Notes: generated by a model from the sequence alone, not told the origin. DNA of 64,000 nucleotides from Mycolicibacterium sp. CBMA 247 (GCF_009729095.1 NZ_VTGX01000001.1:930001-994000); one strand, 5' to 3'; shown: positions 53,628-63,916, counted from the stretch's first letter. Program-made: numbers and translations.

Positions 53628-56600
53628 GTGACCACCACACCGGCCGATCCGCTGGCCCCGTTCAGTGCGCTGACCCGGGACTGGTTCACGGCTGCCTTCC
53701 CAGCGCCGACGGCCGCGCAGGCCCAGGCCTGGTCAGCCATCGCCGAGGGGAACAACACCCTGGTCATCGCGCCCACCGGCTCGGGCAAGACGTTGGCGGC
53801 GTTCCTGTGGGCCATCGATGAGCTGGCCCGGCCTGACGTGCAGGAGCACCCTCGGTCGGGCACGACGGTGCTCTACGTCTCGCCACTCAAGGCCCTGGCC
53901 GTGGACGTCGAGCGCAACCTGCGCACCCCGCTGACCGGGATCACCCGCGTCGCCGAGCGCCATGGATTGCCGGCGCCGTCGATCAGCGTCGGGGTCCGGT
54001 CCGGGGACACCCCGCCCAACCAGCGCCGCGCGATGTTGAGCAAACCGCCCGACATCCTGATCACCACACCGGAATCGCTGTTCCTGATGCTGACCTCGGC
54101 GGCCCGCGAAACGCTGACCGCCGTGCGGACCGTGATCGTCGACGAGGTCCATGCCGTCGCCGCCACCAAACGCGGTGCGCACCTGACGCTTTCACTCGAA
54201 AGGCTCGACCAGCTCCTCAACCGGCCCGCCCAGCGGATCGGATTGTCGGCGACGGTCCGTCCACCTGAGGAGGTGGCCCGGTTCCTGTCCGGGCAGGCAC
54301 CCACCACCATCGTCGCCCCGCCGGCCACCAAAACCTTCGACCTCTCGGTCCAGGTCCCGGTTCCGGACATGGCCAACCTCGACAACAACAGCATCTGGCC
54401 CGATGTCGAGGAGCGCATCGTCGACCTGATCGAGGCGCACCAGTCCTCGATCGTGTTCGCCAACTCGCGCCGGCTCGCCGAACGGCTGACCTCACGCCTC
54501 AACGAGATCCACGCGGAACGGACCGGAATCGAGCTGTCGCTCGACCGTAATCCGCAGGTGGGTGGTGGCGCCCCGGCGCACATCATGGGCAGCGGTCAAG
54601 CCGACGGTGCGCTGCCGCTGCTGGCCCGCGCGCACCACGGTTCGGTCAGCAAGGAGCAGCGCGCCCAGGTCGAGGACGACCTCAAGAGCGGCCGGCTGCG
54701 CGCCGTGGTCGCCACCTCCAGTCTTGAGCTGGGCATCGACATGGGCGCGGTCGACCTGGTGATCCAGGTCGAGTCGCCGCCGTCGGTGGCAAGTGGGCTC
54801 CAGCGCATCGGGCGCGCCGGACATCAGGTCGGCGAGATCTCTCAAGGCGTGCTGTTCCCCAAGCACCGCACCGACCTGATCGGCTGCGCGGTGACGGTGC
54901 AGCGCATGCGCGCCGGCGAGATCGAGACCATGCACGTCCCGGCCAATCCGCTCGACGTGCTCGCCCAGCACACCGTGGCGGCGGCCGCCCTGGAACCGGT
55001 GGACGCCGACGCTTGGTTCGACGCTGTGCGGCGCAGCGCGCCATTCGCCACACTGCCGCGCAGCGCCTTCGAGGCCACCCTGGATCTGCTGTCGGGGAAG
55101 TACCCGTCCACCGAGTTCGCCGAGCTCCGGCCGCGGCTGGTGTATGACCGCGACACCGGAACACTGACCGCCCGCCCGGGAGCCCAGCGCCTGGCGGTCA
55201 CCTCCGGCGGGGCCATCCCCGACCGCGGCCTGTTCACCGTCTACCTGGCCACCGATTCCGAAAAGCCATCGCGGGTCGGCGAACTCGACGAGGAGATGGT
55301 CTACGAATCCCGCCCCGGCGACGTCATCTCCCTGGGCGCCACCAGCTGGCGGATCACCGAGATCACCCACGACCGGGTGCTGGTCATCCCGGCTCCGGGA
55401 CAACCGGCCCGGTTGCCGTTCTGGCGCGGCGACAGCGTGGGCCGGCCCGCGGAGCTGGGCGCGGCGGTCGGGGCCTTCACCGGGGAGCTCGCGGCCCTCG
55501 GCCGTGCCGAGTTCGATGAGCGTTGCCAGACAATGGGTTTCGCTGGATTCGCGACCGACAACCTGTACCAGCTGCTGCACGATCAGCGTGAGGCCACCGG
55601 TGTGGTCCCCAGCGACAGCACCTTCGTGGTGGAACGCTTCCGTGACGAACTGGGCGACTGGCGGGTGATTCTGCATTCTCCCTATGGGTTGCGGATCCAC
55701 GGGCCGCTGGCCCTGGCAGTGGGCCGCCGGCTGCGGGAACGCTACGGGATCGACGAAAAACCCACCGCCTCCGACGACGGCATCATCGTGCGGCTCCCCG
55801 ACACTGGCGAAAACCCGCCCGGTGCAGACCTGTTCGTGTTCGACGCCGATGAGATCGAACCCATCGTGACCGCGGAGGTGGGCGGGTCGGCGTTGTTCGC
55901 GTCCCGGTTCCGCGAATGTGCCGCGCGTGCCCTGCTGCTGCCACGCAGGCACCCCGGCAAGCGTTCCCCGTTATGGCATCAACGGCAGCGCGCCGCGCAA
56001 CTGCTCGACATTGCCCGCAAGTACCCGGACTTCCCGATCGTGTTGGAAACAGTGCGTGAATGCCTGCAGGACGTCTATGACGTACCGGCCCTGACCGAGC
56101 TGATGCGCCGGGTGGCTCAGCGGCGGCTGCGGGTTGTGGAGGTGGAAACCGCTGCCCCGTCGCCGTTCGCGGCCTCGCTGTTGTTCGGCTATGTCGGCGC
56201 GTTCATGTACGAGGGCGACAGCCCGCTGGCCGAGCGGCGCGCCGCGGCGCTGGCGCTCGACACCGTGCTGCTCGCCGAACTGCTCGGCCGAGTCGAACTT
56301 CGCGAATTGCTGGATCCGGCGGTCGTCGCCTCGACTTCGGCACAGCTGCAACACCTGACCGAGGAACGGGCCGCCCGCGACGCCGAGGCCGTGGCCGACC
56401 TGCTGCGGATGCTGGGCCCGCTCACCGAGGCCGAGATCACCGAGCGCGCCACCACCGACGCCATCGGGGGCTGGCTCGACGGACTGCACGCCGCCAAGCG
56501 CGCACTGCCGGTGACGTATGCGGGCCAGACCTGGTGGGCGGCGGTGGAGGACATCGGCCTGTTGCGCGACGGGGTGGGCGCGCCGGTGCCGGTCGGGGTA

Positions 56601-58154
56601 CCCGCGGCATTCACCGAATCCGTCGACGACCCGCTCGGGGATCTGATCGGCCGCTACGCCCGAACGCACGGTCCGTTCACCACCACCGAGGTTGCCGCCC
56701 GGTTCGGGTTGGGCCTGCGGGTGACCGCAGATGTGCTGGGCCGCATGGCCGTCGACGGCCGGCTGGTGCGCGGTGAGTTCGTCGACAACCTCCCCGGTGA
56801 TCAGTGGTGCGACGCCGAGGTGCTCAGGATCCTGCGCCGCCGTTCGCTGGCCGCGCTGCGCGCCCAGGTCGAGCCGGTCAGCACGGCGGCGTACGGCCGG
56901 TTCCTGCCGGCCTGGCAGCACGTCGGGTCCATACACAGTGCGGGTATCGACGGGCTGGCCGCGGTGATCGAGCAGCTCGCCGGGGTCCTCATCCCGGCAT
57001 CGGCCCTGGAGTCGCTGGTCTTCCCGCAGCGGGTGCGCGATTATCAGCCGGCCATGCTCGATGAGCTGCTGGCCTCCGGCGAGGTCATGTGGTCGGGCGC
57101 CGGGCAGGTCGGCGGCAGCGACGGCTGGGTGACATTCCATCTGGCCGACTCGGCACCGCTGACACTGCCTGTCCCCGCCGAGATCGAGTTCACCGATACC
57201 CACCGGGCGATCATGGAGACGCTGAGTCACGGCGGGGCGTATTTCTTCCGCCAACTCACCGATCAGGCCGCCGAGTCCGAGCTGAAAAACGCGCTGTGGG
57301 AACTCATCTGGGCGGGCTGGGTGACCGGCGACACGTTCGCCCCGGTACGTGCGATGCTGTCGGGTCCGCGACGGTCAGGGACACCGGCACACCGGCAGCG
57401 CCAACGTCCGCCGCGGCTCAGTCGCTACAGCGTCGCGCGCCCACATGCCCGCGCGGCCGATCCGATGGTGTCCGGAAGATGGTCGGCATTGCCTGGCGCA
57501 GAGCCGGATTCGACCGTGCGGGCCCATTTCCAGGCGGAGCTGCTACTCAACCGGCACGGGGTGCTCACCAAGGGAGCGGCGGCAGCCGAGGGGGTACCGG
57601 GCGGATTCGCCACGTTGTACAAGGTGTTGAGCGTGTTCGAGGATGCCGGCCGCTGCCAGCGCGGCTACTTCGTCGAGTCGCTGGGCGGGGCGCAGTTCGC
57701 GGCGGCCTCCACCGTCGACCGGTTGCGGTCATACCTCGACGGGGTCGATCCGCAACGACCCGAGTACCACGCGCTCGTGCTCGCCGCGACCGACCCGGCC
57801 AACCCGTACGGTGCGGCTCTGGCCTGGCCTGAGCGCGCGGGTGAGACCGACACGCACCGGCCCGGGCGCAAGGCCGGTGCCCTGGTGGCACTGGTCGACG
57901 GGCGGTTGGTGTGGTTCCTGGAACGCGGTGGCCGGACCCTGCTCAGCTTCACCTCCGATGCCGAGACGCAGCGTGCGGCCGCGGCCGCACTCGCCGAGCT
58001 CGTGAGCACCGGGCGTATCCCGTCGCTGCTGGTGGAACGCATCAACGGGGTCGGCGTGCTCGATCCTGGGGTCGATGCCGAACGCGCCACCGTGCAGGAC
58101 GCACTGGCCGGGGCCGGGTTCGCCCGGACCCCGCGCGGGCTGCGGTTGCGCTAA
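53628..58154 (+). CDS. lhr: ATP-dependent helicase Lhr
   Basis: Lhr (1508 aa, close to the 1513 aa of M. tuberculosis) is a 3'-to-5' DNA-dependent ATPase/helicase in DNA repair. The helicase core has the Walker A loop APTGSGKT (residues 48-55), IVDEVHAV (DEVH box), SATVR, then in RecA2 SSLELGIDMGAVDLVIQVESP and QRIGRAGHQ. A winged helix and the Lhr-specific C-terminal domain (about residues 870-1508) follow, including an RYSVARPHARAADP region. It begins with GTG at 53628. It is followed by an SDR, then Nei2, and the two repair genes are also linked in M. tuberculosis. Confidence 0.97.
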   Translation: MTTTPADPLAPFSALTRDWFTAAFPAPTAAQAQAWSAIAEGNNTLVIAPTGSGKTLAAFLWAIDELARPDVQEHPRSGTTVLYVSPLKALAVDVERNLRTPLTGITRVAERHGLPAPSISVGVRSGDTPPNQRRAMLSKPPDILITTPESLFLMLTSAARETLTAVRTVIVDEVHAVAATKRGAHLTLSLERLDQLLNRPAQRIGLSATVRPPEEVARFLSGQAPTTIVAPPATKTFDLSVQVPVPDMANLDNNSIWPDVEERIVDLIEAHQSSIVFANSRRLAERLTSRLNEIHAERTGIELSLDRNPQVGGGAPAHIMGSGQADGALPLLARAHHGSVSKEQRAQVEDDLKSGRLRAVVATSSLELGIDMGAVDLVIQVESPPSVASGLQRIGRAGHQVGEISQGVLFPKHRTDLIGCAVTVQRMRAGEIETMHVPANPLDVLAQHTVAAAALEPVDADAWFDAVRRSAPFATLPRSAFEATLDLLSGKYPSTEFAELRPRLVYDRDTGTLTARPGAQRLAVTSGGAIPDRGLFTVYLATDSEKPSRVGELDEEMVYESRPGDVISLGATSWRITEITHDRVLVIPAPGQPARLPFWRGDSVGRPAELGAAVGAFTGELAALGRAEFDERCQTMGFAGFATDNLYQLLHDQREATGVVPSDSTFVVERFRDELGDWRVILHSPYGLRIHGPLALAVGRRLRERYGIDEKPTASDDGIIVRLPDTGENPPGADLFVFDADEIEPIVTAEVGGSALFASRFRECAARALLLPRRHPGKRSPLWHQRQRAAQLLDIARKYPDFPIVLETVRECLQDVYDVPALTELMRRVAQRRLRVVEVETAAPSPFAASLLFGYVGAFMYEGDSPLAERRAAALALDTVLLAELLGRVELRELLDPAVVASTSAQLQHLTEERAARDAEAVADLLRMLGPLTEAEITERATTDAIGGWLDGLHAAKRALPVTYAGQTWWAAVEDIGLLRDGVGAPVPVGVPAAFTESVDDPLGDLIGRYARTHGPFTTTEVAARFGLGLRVTADVLGRMAVDGRLVRGEFVDNLPGDQWCDAEVLRILRRRSLAALRAQVEPVSTAAYGRFLPAWQHVGSIHSAGIDGLAAVIEQLAGVLIPASALESLVFPQRVRDYQPAMLDELLASGEVMWSGAGQVGGSDGWVTFHLADSAPLTLPVPAEIEFTDTHRAIMETLSHGGAYFFRQLTDQAAESELKNALWELIWAGWVTGDTFAPVRAMLSGPRRSGTPAHRQRQRPPRLSRYSVARPHARAADPMVSGRWSALPGAEPDSTVRAHFQAELLLNRHGVLTKGAAAAEGVPGGFATLYKVLSVFEDAGRCQRGYFVESLGGAQFAAASTVDRLRSYLDGVDPQRPEYHALVLAATDPANPYGAALAWPERAGETDTHRPGRKAGALVALVDGRLVWFLERGGRTLLSFTSDAETQRAAAAALAELVSTGRIPSLLVERINGVGVLDPGVDAERATVQDALAGAGFARTPRGLRLR

Positions 58155-58194
58155 GCCGGGAACAGCCTCGGGCCGCATATCGTTCGTCTGACAC

Positions 58195-59142
58195 ATGGCG
58201 ACCCCCATCAAGACACCCTTCAGCTTCGATTCGACCGCCGCCGACGTCATCGCCGGCGTCGACCTGTCCGGACGGTCCGCGATCGTCACGGGCGCAGCCT
58301 CCGGCATCGGCGTCGAAACGGCCAGAGCACTGGCCGCGGCCGGAGCCGCGGTGACCCTGGCGGTCCGTGACGTCACCGCCGGCGAGCACGTGGCCGCCGA
58401 CCTTCGCGCGGCCACCGGCAACGACGCGATCAGCGTCGGCGCACTCGACCTGACCGACCTGGGCAGTGTGGCGGCGTTCGTGCGTGCCTGGTCCGGGCCG
58501 CTGCACATCCTGGTCAACAACGCCGGTGTGATGGCCGTCCAGCAGCTCACATTGTCTGCCGGGAGGCATGAACTGCAGTTCGCCACGAACCATCTCGGCC
58601 ACTTCGCACTCGCCACCGGCCTGCACCCGGCCCTCGCCGCGGCAGCCGGCGCCCGCGTCGTATCGGTCAGTTCCTCCGGTCACCTGCGCTCCCCCATCGT
58701 CTTCGATGACATCGACTACGCCTTCCGCGAGTACGACCCGTTCGGGGCATACGGGCAGTCCAAGACCGCGAACGTGCTATTCGCGGTGGAGGCCACCCGG
58801 CGCTGGCAGGACGACGGCATCACCGCGAACGCCTTGATGCCCGGCGGCATCCTGACGGCGCTGCAGCGCCACCTCGACCCGGCCTACGGCCAGGAAGCTG
58901 CGGAACGATTCCGTGTGGCGGGAAGCCAACTCAAGACGGTGCAACAGGGCGCGGCCACGTCGGTACTTCTCGCCGCCTCGCCGCTACTGGAGGGGATCGG
59001 CGGCCGATACTTCGACGACTGCAACGAAGCCGTGGTCGTCGCTCGGCGCGATGAGTTCGGCATATCCGGGGTTGCACCGTATGCGTTGGACCTGGCCAAC
59101 GCGCAACGCCTGTGGGATCTTTCGCTCCAGCTGGTTGAATAG
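58195..59142 (+). CDS. short-chain dehydrogenase/reductase (retinol-dehydrogenase-like)
   Basis: This 315-residue SDR has the loop IVTGAASGIGVETARAL, VNNAGVM, FATNHLGHFALA and the catalytic YGQSKTANVLFA with Tyr and Lys; it resembles the retinol-dehydrogenase/WW-domain-oxidoreductase group of SDRs. The substrate is unknown. It is inserted between lhr and nei2, 40 bp and 3 bp from them; in M. tuberculosis the two are adjacent. Confidence 0.88.
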   Translation: MATPIKTPFSFDSTAADVIAGVDLSGRSAIVTGAASGIGVETARALAAAGAAVTLAVRDVTAGEHVAADLRAATGNDAISVGALDLTDLGSVAAFVRAWSGPLHILVNNAGVMAVQQLTLSAGRHELQFATNHLGHFALATGLHPALAAAAGARVVSVSSSGHLRSPIVFDDIDYAFREYDPFGAYGQSKTANVLFAVEATRRWQDDGITANALMPGGILTALQRHLDPAYGQEAAERFRVAGSQLKTVQQGAATSVLLAASPLLEGIGGRYFDDCNEAVVVARRDEFGISGVAPYALDLANAQRLWDLSLQLVE

Positions 59143-59145
59143 GGC

Positions 59146-59898
59146 ATGCCCGAGGGCGACACCGTCTTCCATACCGCGACAGCGCTGCGCGACGCGCTGG
59201 CGGACAAGACATTGACCCGCTGCGACATCAGGGTGCCCCGCTACGCCACCATCGATCTGACCGGGCAAGTGGTCGACGAGGTTCTCAGCCGAGGCAAGCA
59301 CCTGTTCATCCGGGTCGGGCCGGCCAGCATCCACTCCCACCTCAAGATGGAGGGCAGCTGGCGGATCGGGTGGACCGGCGGGGCGGCGCATCGCATCCGC
59401 ATCGTGCTGGAGACCGCCGACAGCCGGGCCACCGGGATCGACCTCGGCGTCCTGGAGATCCTGGATCGGGACACGGACATGGCATCGGTCGACTACCTGG
59501 GCCCGGATCTGCTGGGCCCCGACTGGGAGCCCCGCACCGCGGCGGCGAATCTGATCGCTGAACCGGACCGCCCCCTGGCGCCTGCCCTGCTCGATCAGCG
59601 GGTGATGGCCGGTGTCGGCAACGTGTATTGCAATGAACTGTGTTTCGTGTTCGGCCAGCGGCCCACCTCGCCGGTCAGCTCGCTGGCCGATCCCTTACGC
59701 GTCGTGCAGCGCGCCCGGGACATGCTGTGGCTCAACCGGTCCCGCTGGAATCGCACCACTACCGGGGACGCCCGTCCCGGACGACAGCTGTGGGTGTACG
59801 GCCGCGCCGGCGAGCCGTGCCGCCGATGTGGAACCTTGATCGAGACCGATGCCGGCGGTGAGCGGGTGACTTACTGGTGCCCGGCCTGTCAGAAGTAA
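59146..59898 (+). CDS. nei2: endonuclease VIII-type DNA glycosylase Nei2
   Basis: This 250-residue Fpg/Nei-family glycosylase removes oxidised bases. It begins MPEGDTVF, so Pro2 and Glu3 are the catalytic residues. A helix-two-turn-helix follows, with [18 protein letters not shown] containing the conserved Asn, and a C-terminal zinc finger has cysteines in PCRRCGT and WCPACQK. It corresponds to Rv3297, which lies after lhr in M. tuberculosis. Confidence 0.95.
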   Translation: MPEGDTVFHTATALRDALADKTLTRCDIRVPRYATIDLTGQVVDEVLSRGKHLFIRVGPASIHSHLKMEGSWRIGWTGGAAHRIRIVLETADSRATGIDLGVLEILDRDTDMASVDYLGPDLLGPDWEPRTAAANLIAEPDRPLAPALLDQRVMAGVGNVYCNELCFVFGQRPTSPVSSLADPLRVVQRARDMLWLNRSRWNRTTTGDARPGRQLWVYGRAGEPCRRCGTLIETDAGGERVTYWCPACQK

Positions 59899-59973
59899 TC
59901 CCCTTGCGCGGCAGCGCCTGCGGCCCGCGCGGCGCCGGTGGCCTGCCACAAGGCCTAAGTCGGTAGAGTATGG

Positions 59974-59979
59974 CATAAT
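59974..59979 (+). promoter_or_regulatory. -10 element of the 13E12-type gene
   Basis: CATAAT lies 7 nt before the ATG at 59987, so transcription should start at the start codon and the mRNA be leaderless. Confidence 0.65.
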
Positions 59980-59994
59980 CGAACGTATGTTCGA
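59979..59994. promoter_or_regulatory. LexA (SOS) box overlapping the start codon
   Basis: TCGAAC-GTAT-GTTCGA is a perfect match to the mycobacterial LexA box TCGAAC-N4-GTTCGA. It overlaps the last base of the -10 element and the ATG (59987-59989). LexA binding would block the promoter, so the gene should be DNA-damage inducible, as reported for 13E12 genes in M. tuberculosis. Confidence 0.9.
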
Positions 59995-61432
59995 CACTGA
60001 TTCTGATGCGGACCTGATCGACAGGATCAGTGTCGCCGCGCGGGCGGAATCGACGGCAATTGCGGGGCGGTTGGCAGCGATCGGCGAGTTGGACACCCGC
60101 CGGGAACGGGAACTGGCCGAGACGATCTTTTGGACTACCGATCCGTTCGAGGAGGTGGCTGCCGAAGTGTCGGCGGCGTTGAACATCAGTCGGGGCCGGG
60201 CTGGCTGGCAGATTCGTCAGGCCCGGGTGTTGCGGGATCGGTTGCCGAAGGTGGCGGCGGTGTTCGCCACCGGCGCCATCGATGCGCGGTTGGTCACCAC
60301 GATCATCAATCGCACCGAAATCGTGCGATCCGAGTCCTTGGCCGCCCTGGACGAGACCCTGTCCCGCCGTGCCCCCAAATGGATGCGGCTATCCCGTCAG
60401 AAGCTGCAGGACCGGGTGGATCAGACGGTGGCCAAACTTGATCCGAACGGGGTGCGGGTCCCACCCGTGGTGGATGAGGGCCGCCATCTCACGGTGGAGC
60501 CGGGCAGCACCCCGGGCACGGCCCTGATCTGGGGTGTGGTGACGGCCGCCGATGGTGCTGCGATCGATCAGCGTCTCGACGCGCTGGCCGCCACCGTGTG
60601 TGAGAACGATCCCCGCACTCTGGATCAACGCCGCTCCGATGCGTGCGGGCCGCTGGCCCGCCTGGAAGCCCAACTGTCCTGCCAGTGCGGACTACCGGAC
60701 TGCCCCGCTACCCAGAATCGAGCGGCCGCCACGGCCGCGGTGATTCATGTGCTGGCCGAGCACGCCACCCTCGATGAGGACGGCCCGGCACCCGGGTATC
60801 TGCCCGGATACGGGATCCTGCCCGCCGAGAGTGTGCGGAATCTGGCATCCAGCGCCAAACGCAAACCACTGACCGTGCCGGTGTCGGTATCCGAGAACAC
60901 CGCCAACAAGGCCGAGCCCGGCTACCGACCGTCGGTGGCACTGTCGGAGTTCATTCGGTGGCGGGACCTCACGTGTTGCTTCCCGGGCTGCGATGCCCCG
61001 GCGGCGGGATCAGATATTGACCACACCGTGCCCTACCCACTGGGCCCGACGCATCCGTCGAACACCAAACTGTTGTGCCGTGCCCATCATTTGGTGAAAA
61101 CGTTCTGCCCCGGCTGGACGGATCGCCAACTACCCGATGGCACCGTTGAATTCACCTCACCCACCGGGCACACCTACACCACCGAGCCCCACGGTGCCGC
61201 GATGTTCCCGACCCTGGCACAGTCCACCGGGGAACTGACATTCCCCGAACCGCAAGCCCCGAGCCCGAATCGCGGCGTGATGATGCCGACCCGCCGACAA
61301 ACCCGCGAACAAGACCGCCAAGACCGCATCGCGGAGGAACGCCGCCTACGCGCCGAAATCAACACCGACCTCGAAGTAGAACGCCAATACCAAGCCTGGC
61401 TCACCGACTGCGCAGAACCCCCACCCTTCTGA
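59987..61432 (+). CDS. 13E12-family HNH endonuclease-like protein (DUF222)
   Basis: This 481-residue protein has an N-terminal DUF222 domain (about residues 15-310: LAAIGELDTRRERELAET, ALNISRGRAGWQIRQARVLRDRLP) and a C-terminal HNH nuclease-like part: CCFPGCDAPAAGSDIDHTVPYPLGPTH, then LLCRAHHLVKTF. The H-N-H residues are DIDH, N in SNTKLL and the final H. These genes are multi-copy repeats in mycobacteria (REP13E12) and are associated with phage attachment. It has an SOS box over the start codon and no Shine-Dalgarno sequence. Confidence 0.9.
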   Translation: MFDTDSDADLIDRISVAARAESTAIAGRLAAIGELDTRRERELAETIFWTTDPFEEVAAEVSAALNISRGRAGWQIRQARVLRDRLPKVAAVFATGAIDARLVTTIINRTEIVRSESLAALDETLSRRAPKWMRLSRQKLQDRVDQTVAKLDPNGVRVPPVVDEGRHLTVEPGSTPGTALIWGVVTAADGAAIDQRLDALAATVCENDPRTLDQRRSDACGPLARLEAQLSCQCGLPDCPATQNRAAATAAVIHVLAEHATLDEDGPAPGYLPGYGILPAESVRNLASSAKRKPLTVPVSVSENTANKAEPGYRPSVALSEFIRWRDLTCCFPGCDAPAAGSDIDHTVPYPLGPTHPSNTKLLCRAHHLVKTFCPGWTDRQLPDGTVEFTSPTGHTYTTEPHGAAMFPTLAQSTGELTFPEPQAPSPNRGVMMPTRRQTREQDRQDRIAEERRLRAEINTDLEVERQYQAWLTDCAEPPPF

Positions 61433-61596
61433 ATGCCCCTAGCCGGCTTTCACGCGTCGGCTACGCGTACTGCGCACCATGGAAGCTGCGGCCTGCCTAT
61501 CGACACACCGTGGAGAACTCGATCTATCTCGCGCCGCGGTCGGATACAAGCACGGGCGCTGGCTGGACACGGTGCTGCTGCAGTGCAGCCTGGCGG

Positions 61597-62751
61597 TCAG
61601 CAGTTGACGAGTTCCGGCTCGCACGTCGGCTGCGGAGCCGGTTCTGACATCGACTCAGATGCGGGCGCCTTGGCAGTCGGCTCGGGCTCTTTCGGCTTGC
61701 CGCCCCACGGGAATGCCAGCCGCACGATCTTGCGGACCACGCTCCCGAACTGCTTGTGCAGCGGACCGCTGTTGTACGGCAGGCCGTAGCGTTCGCAGAT
61801 CTCCTTGACCTCACCGGAGATTTCGGCGTAGCGGTGCGCCGGGATGTCCGGGAACAGGTGGTGTTCGATCTGGAACGACAGGTTGCCGCTGAAGATGTGG
61901 AACCACTTGCCACCGGACAGGTTTGCCGAACCCAGCAGCTGGCGGAAGTACCACTGGCCGCGCGTCTCGTTCTGGGTTTCCTCAATGGTGAACTCGTGGG
62001 TGCCCGCTGGAAAGTGCCCGCAGAAGATGATGGTGTAGGACCACACGTTGCGCATCAGATTGGCGGTCATGTTGCCCGCGAACACGAATGGCGCGAACGG
62101 TCCGGCCAGCAGCGGGAAGGCCACATAGTCCTTGACGGTCTGCTTGCGAACCTTGGCCCACATCTCACGCAGCATGCCTTTCTTGTCCCGCAGCTTGATC
62201 TCGCCTGAGCGGATGCGCTCGGTCTCCAGCTCATGAAGGGCCACGCCGTACTGGAAGAACACCATCAACAGGACTGCGTACAAGGGATTGCCCAGGTAGT
62301 ACGGGCTCCACTTCTGGTCCTCGCTCATCCGAAGGACGCCGTAGCCGATGTCGCGGTCCATGTCGACGATGTTGGTGTACGTGTGGTGCATGTAGTTGTG
62401 CGAGTGCCGCCACTGATTCGACGGGCAGGCCGAATCCCATTCGAAGTTCTGGCCGCGCAGCGCCGGATCGCCCATCCAGTCGTACTGACCGTGCATGACG
62501 TTGTGGCCGATCTCCATGTTGTCGAGGATCTTCGACAAACCGAGCATCACGGTCCCGACCGGCCAGGCCGGCGGCAGGAACAGCAGAGCCCGGCCGCCGA
62601 CCTCGAGCTTGCGCTGCATCTTGATGATTCCGCGGATGTAATCGGCGTCGCGTTCACCGAGATCATCAAGTGCGCGCTCGCGGATGACATCGAGCTCACT
62701 GCCGAATTCCTCGGCCTGCTCGGGGGTCAGGGTGTATCGAACGTCGGACAT
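61597..62751 (-). CDS. membrane fatty acid desaturase (DesA3-like)
   Basis: This 384-residue di-iron desaturase has three histidine boxes: HNVMHGQ (H-x3-H), HSHNYMHHTYT and QIEHHLFPD, and two hydrophobic regions (about residues 55-75 and 175-245). It is close to the delta-9 acyl-CoA desaturase DesA3 (Rv3229c) but about 40 residues shorter, and the C-terminal tail (PKEPEPTAKAPASESMSEPAPQP) is Pro/Glu-rich. GGAAGG precedes the ATG. It is 18 bp downstream of its probable electron donor. Expected role is introducing double bonds in stearoyl- or palmitoyl-CoA. Confidence 0.9.
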   Translation of the reverse strand: MSDVRYTLTPEQAEEFGSELDVIRERALDDLGERDADYIRGIIKMQRKLEVGGRALLFLPPAWPVGTVMLGLSKILDNMEIGHNVMHGQYDWMGDPALRGQNFEWDSACPSNQWRHSHNYMHHTYTNIVDMDRDIGYGVLRMSEDQKWSPYYLGNPLYAVLLMVFFQYGVALHELETERIRSGEIKLRDKKGMLREMWAKVRKQTVKDYVAFPLLAGPFAPFVFAGNMTANLMRNVWSYTIIFCGHFPAGTHEFTIEETQNETRGQWYFRQLLGSANLSGGKWFHIFSGNLSFQIEHHLFPDIPAHRYAEISGEVKEICERYGLPYNSGPLHKQFGSVVRKIVRLAFPWGGKPKEPEPTAKAPASESMSEPAPQPTCEPELVNC

Positions 62752-62769
62752 GGCAAGTCCTTCCAGTCG

Positions 62770-63855
62770 TTAAAGATCGATGGCGACGTCACCGACGGGC
62801 GCGGTGACGCAGATCTGGATGTCTTCGCAGTCGGCGGTGGAAACCGCCCCGGTGATCAGGTTGCGCACCGCACCGCGGCTCTTGAACCGGGTGCAGCTGT
62901 GGCAGATACCCATGCGGCATCCGCTGTCCGGCGTCAGACCGGCCGCCTCTGCCTGCGCCAGCAGGGTCTGGCCGTCATCGGTCACCTCGAGACCGCTGCC
63001 GGCGAAGGTGACCGTGCCGCCGGTGGCATCGGAGGACACCGTGAAGGTCGGCGGGACGAAACTCTCCGAGCTGACGTTGCGGCAGTGTTGGCGCACCGCA
63101 TCGATGAGCGCCGGTGGACCACACGCGAAGACCGCGTCGGGCTCGGCGCCGGGAAATGCCGCGCTCAGATGGGCGGGGCCGAAGTGCCCGTCCAGGTCGG
63201 CACCCGCACCGTCGCGGGTGTAGCCGTGCAGCACGCGCACGCCGGGCATGGCCGCCAGTTCGGAGCGGTAACAGGCCTCCTCGACGCCACGCGCATAGTG
63301 CAGGAACGCGATCTCCCCGGTGAACGCCTGTGCACACAATGTGCGCAGCATGGACATCACCGGGGTGATGCCGCTGCCGCCGGAAACGAACAGGATGCGT
63401 CGCGGTAGCCGGTCGGGGAGGACAAAATCGCCGCCGACCGAATCGAGGCCCACGATCATCCCGGGGCGGGCGTGGTCACACAGGTAGTTCGAGACCAGCC
63501 CGCCGTCGTGGCGGCCGATGGTCAACTCCAGGTGGCGAGACACTTCGGCGCCGGCCGGCGAGTAGCACCGGGTACGGCGTCGACCGTTGATCTCGACGGA
63601 GAGATTGATGTGCTGCCCGGCACGGAACCCGGCGAATGCCTCGTTGGGTTCCAGGGTCAGCGTGACGCTGCGCGGCGTCTGCCGCCGCACCGCCACCACC
63701 TTGGCGCGGGCGTCGCCGCGGGTCCAGGTCGGTTCGACCAGCTCGGTGTAGCGGTCCACACCGTGCGGTCCGGTAAGCAGGTTCGCGAGCGCACTCATCC
63801 GCGGTCCGGCCAGTAGCCGTCGGCCAACACCTTCAGCCAAAGTTTGAGTGAACAT
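62770..63855 (-). CDS. NAD(P)H oxidoreductase with plant-type [2Fe-2S] (Rv3230c type)
   Basis: This 361-residue reductase has a FAD domain with RRTRCYSPAG (R-x-Y-S), an NAD(P) domain with VSGGSGITPVMSML, and a C-terminal ferredoxin domain with the cluster cysteines in SGCRMGICHSCTRF and a fourth about 30 residues later. Rv3230c reduces DesA3 in M. tuberculosis. The ATG at 63855 begins MFTQTLAEGVGRRLL; an in-frame start at 63891 is less likely as it adds a non-conserved 12 residues. It is divergent from a TetR-type gene, in 71 bp. Confidence 0.92.
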   Translation of the reverse strand: MFTQTLAEGVGRRLLAGPRMSALANLLTGPHGVDRYTELVEPTWTRGDARAKVVAVRRQTPRSVTLTLEPNEAFAGFRAGQHINLSVEINGRRRTRCYSPAGAEVSRHLELTIGRHDGGLVSNYLCDHARPGMIVGLDSVGGDFVLPDRLPRRILFVSGGSGITPVMSMLRTLCAQAFTGEIAFLHYARGVEEACYRSELAAMPGVRVLHGYTRDGAGADLDGHFGPAHLSAAFPGAEPDAVFACGPPALIDAVRQHCRNVSSESFVPPTFTVSSDATGGTVTFAGSGLEVTDDGQTLLAQAEAAGLTPDSGCRMGICHSCTRFKSRGAVRNLITGAVSTADCEDIQICVTAPVGDVAIDL

Positions 63856-63916
63856 GTGTACACAGTGCGCGTGCACACTCGGGTCTGTCAACGATAAAAA
63901 TGCAGCAAGTGGTAGG

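Noticed and set aside
54492..57254. two long minus-strand frames antisense to lhr
   Set aside because: Shadows caused by high third-position GC in lhr; composition is rich in Arg, Gly, His and Gln with no domain.
61433..61596. possible gene after the 13E12-type gene
   Set aside because: The frames have no start signal, overlap the desaturase 3' end and show no family similarity.
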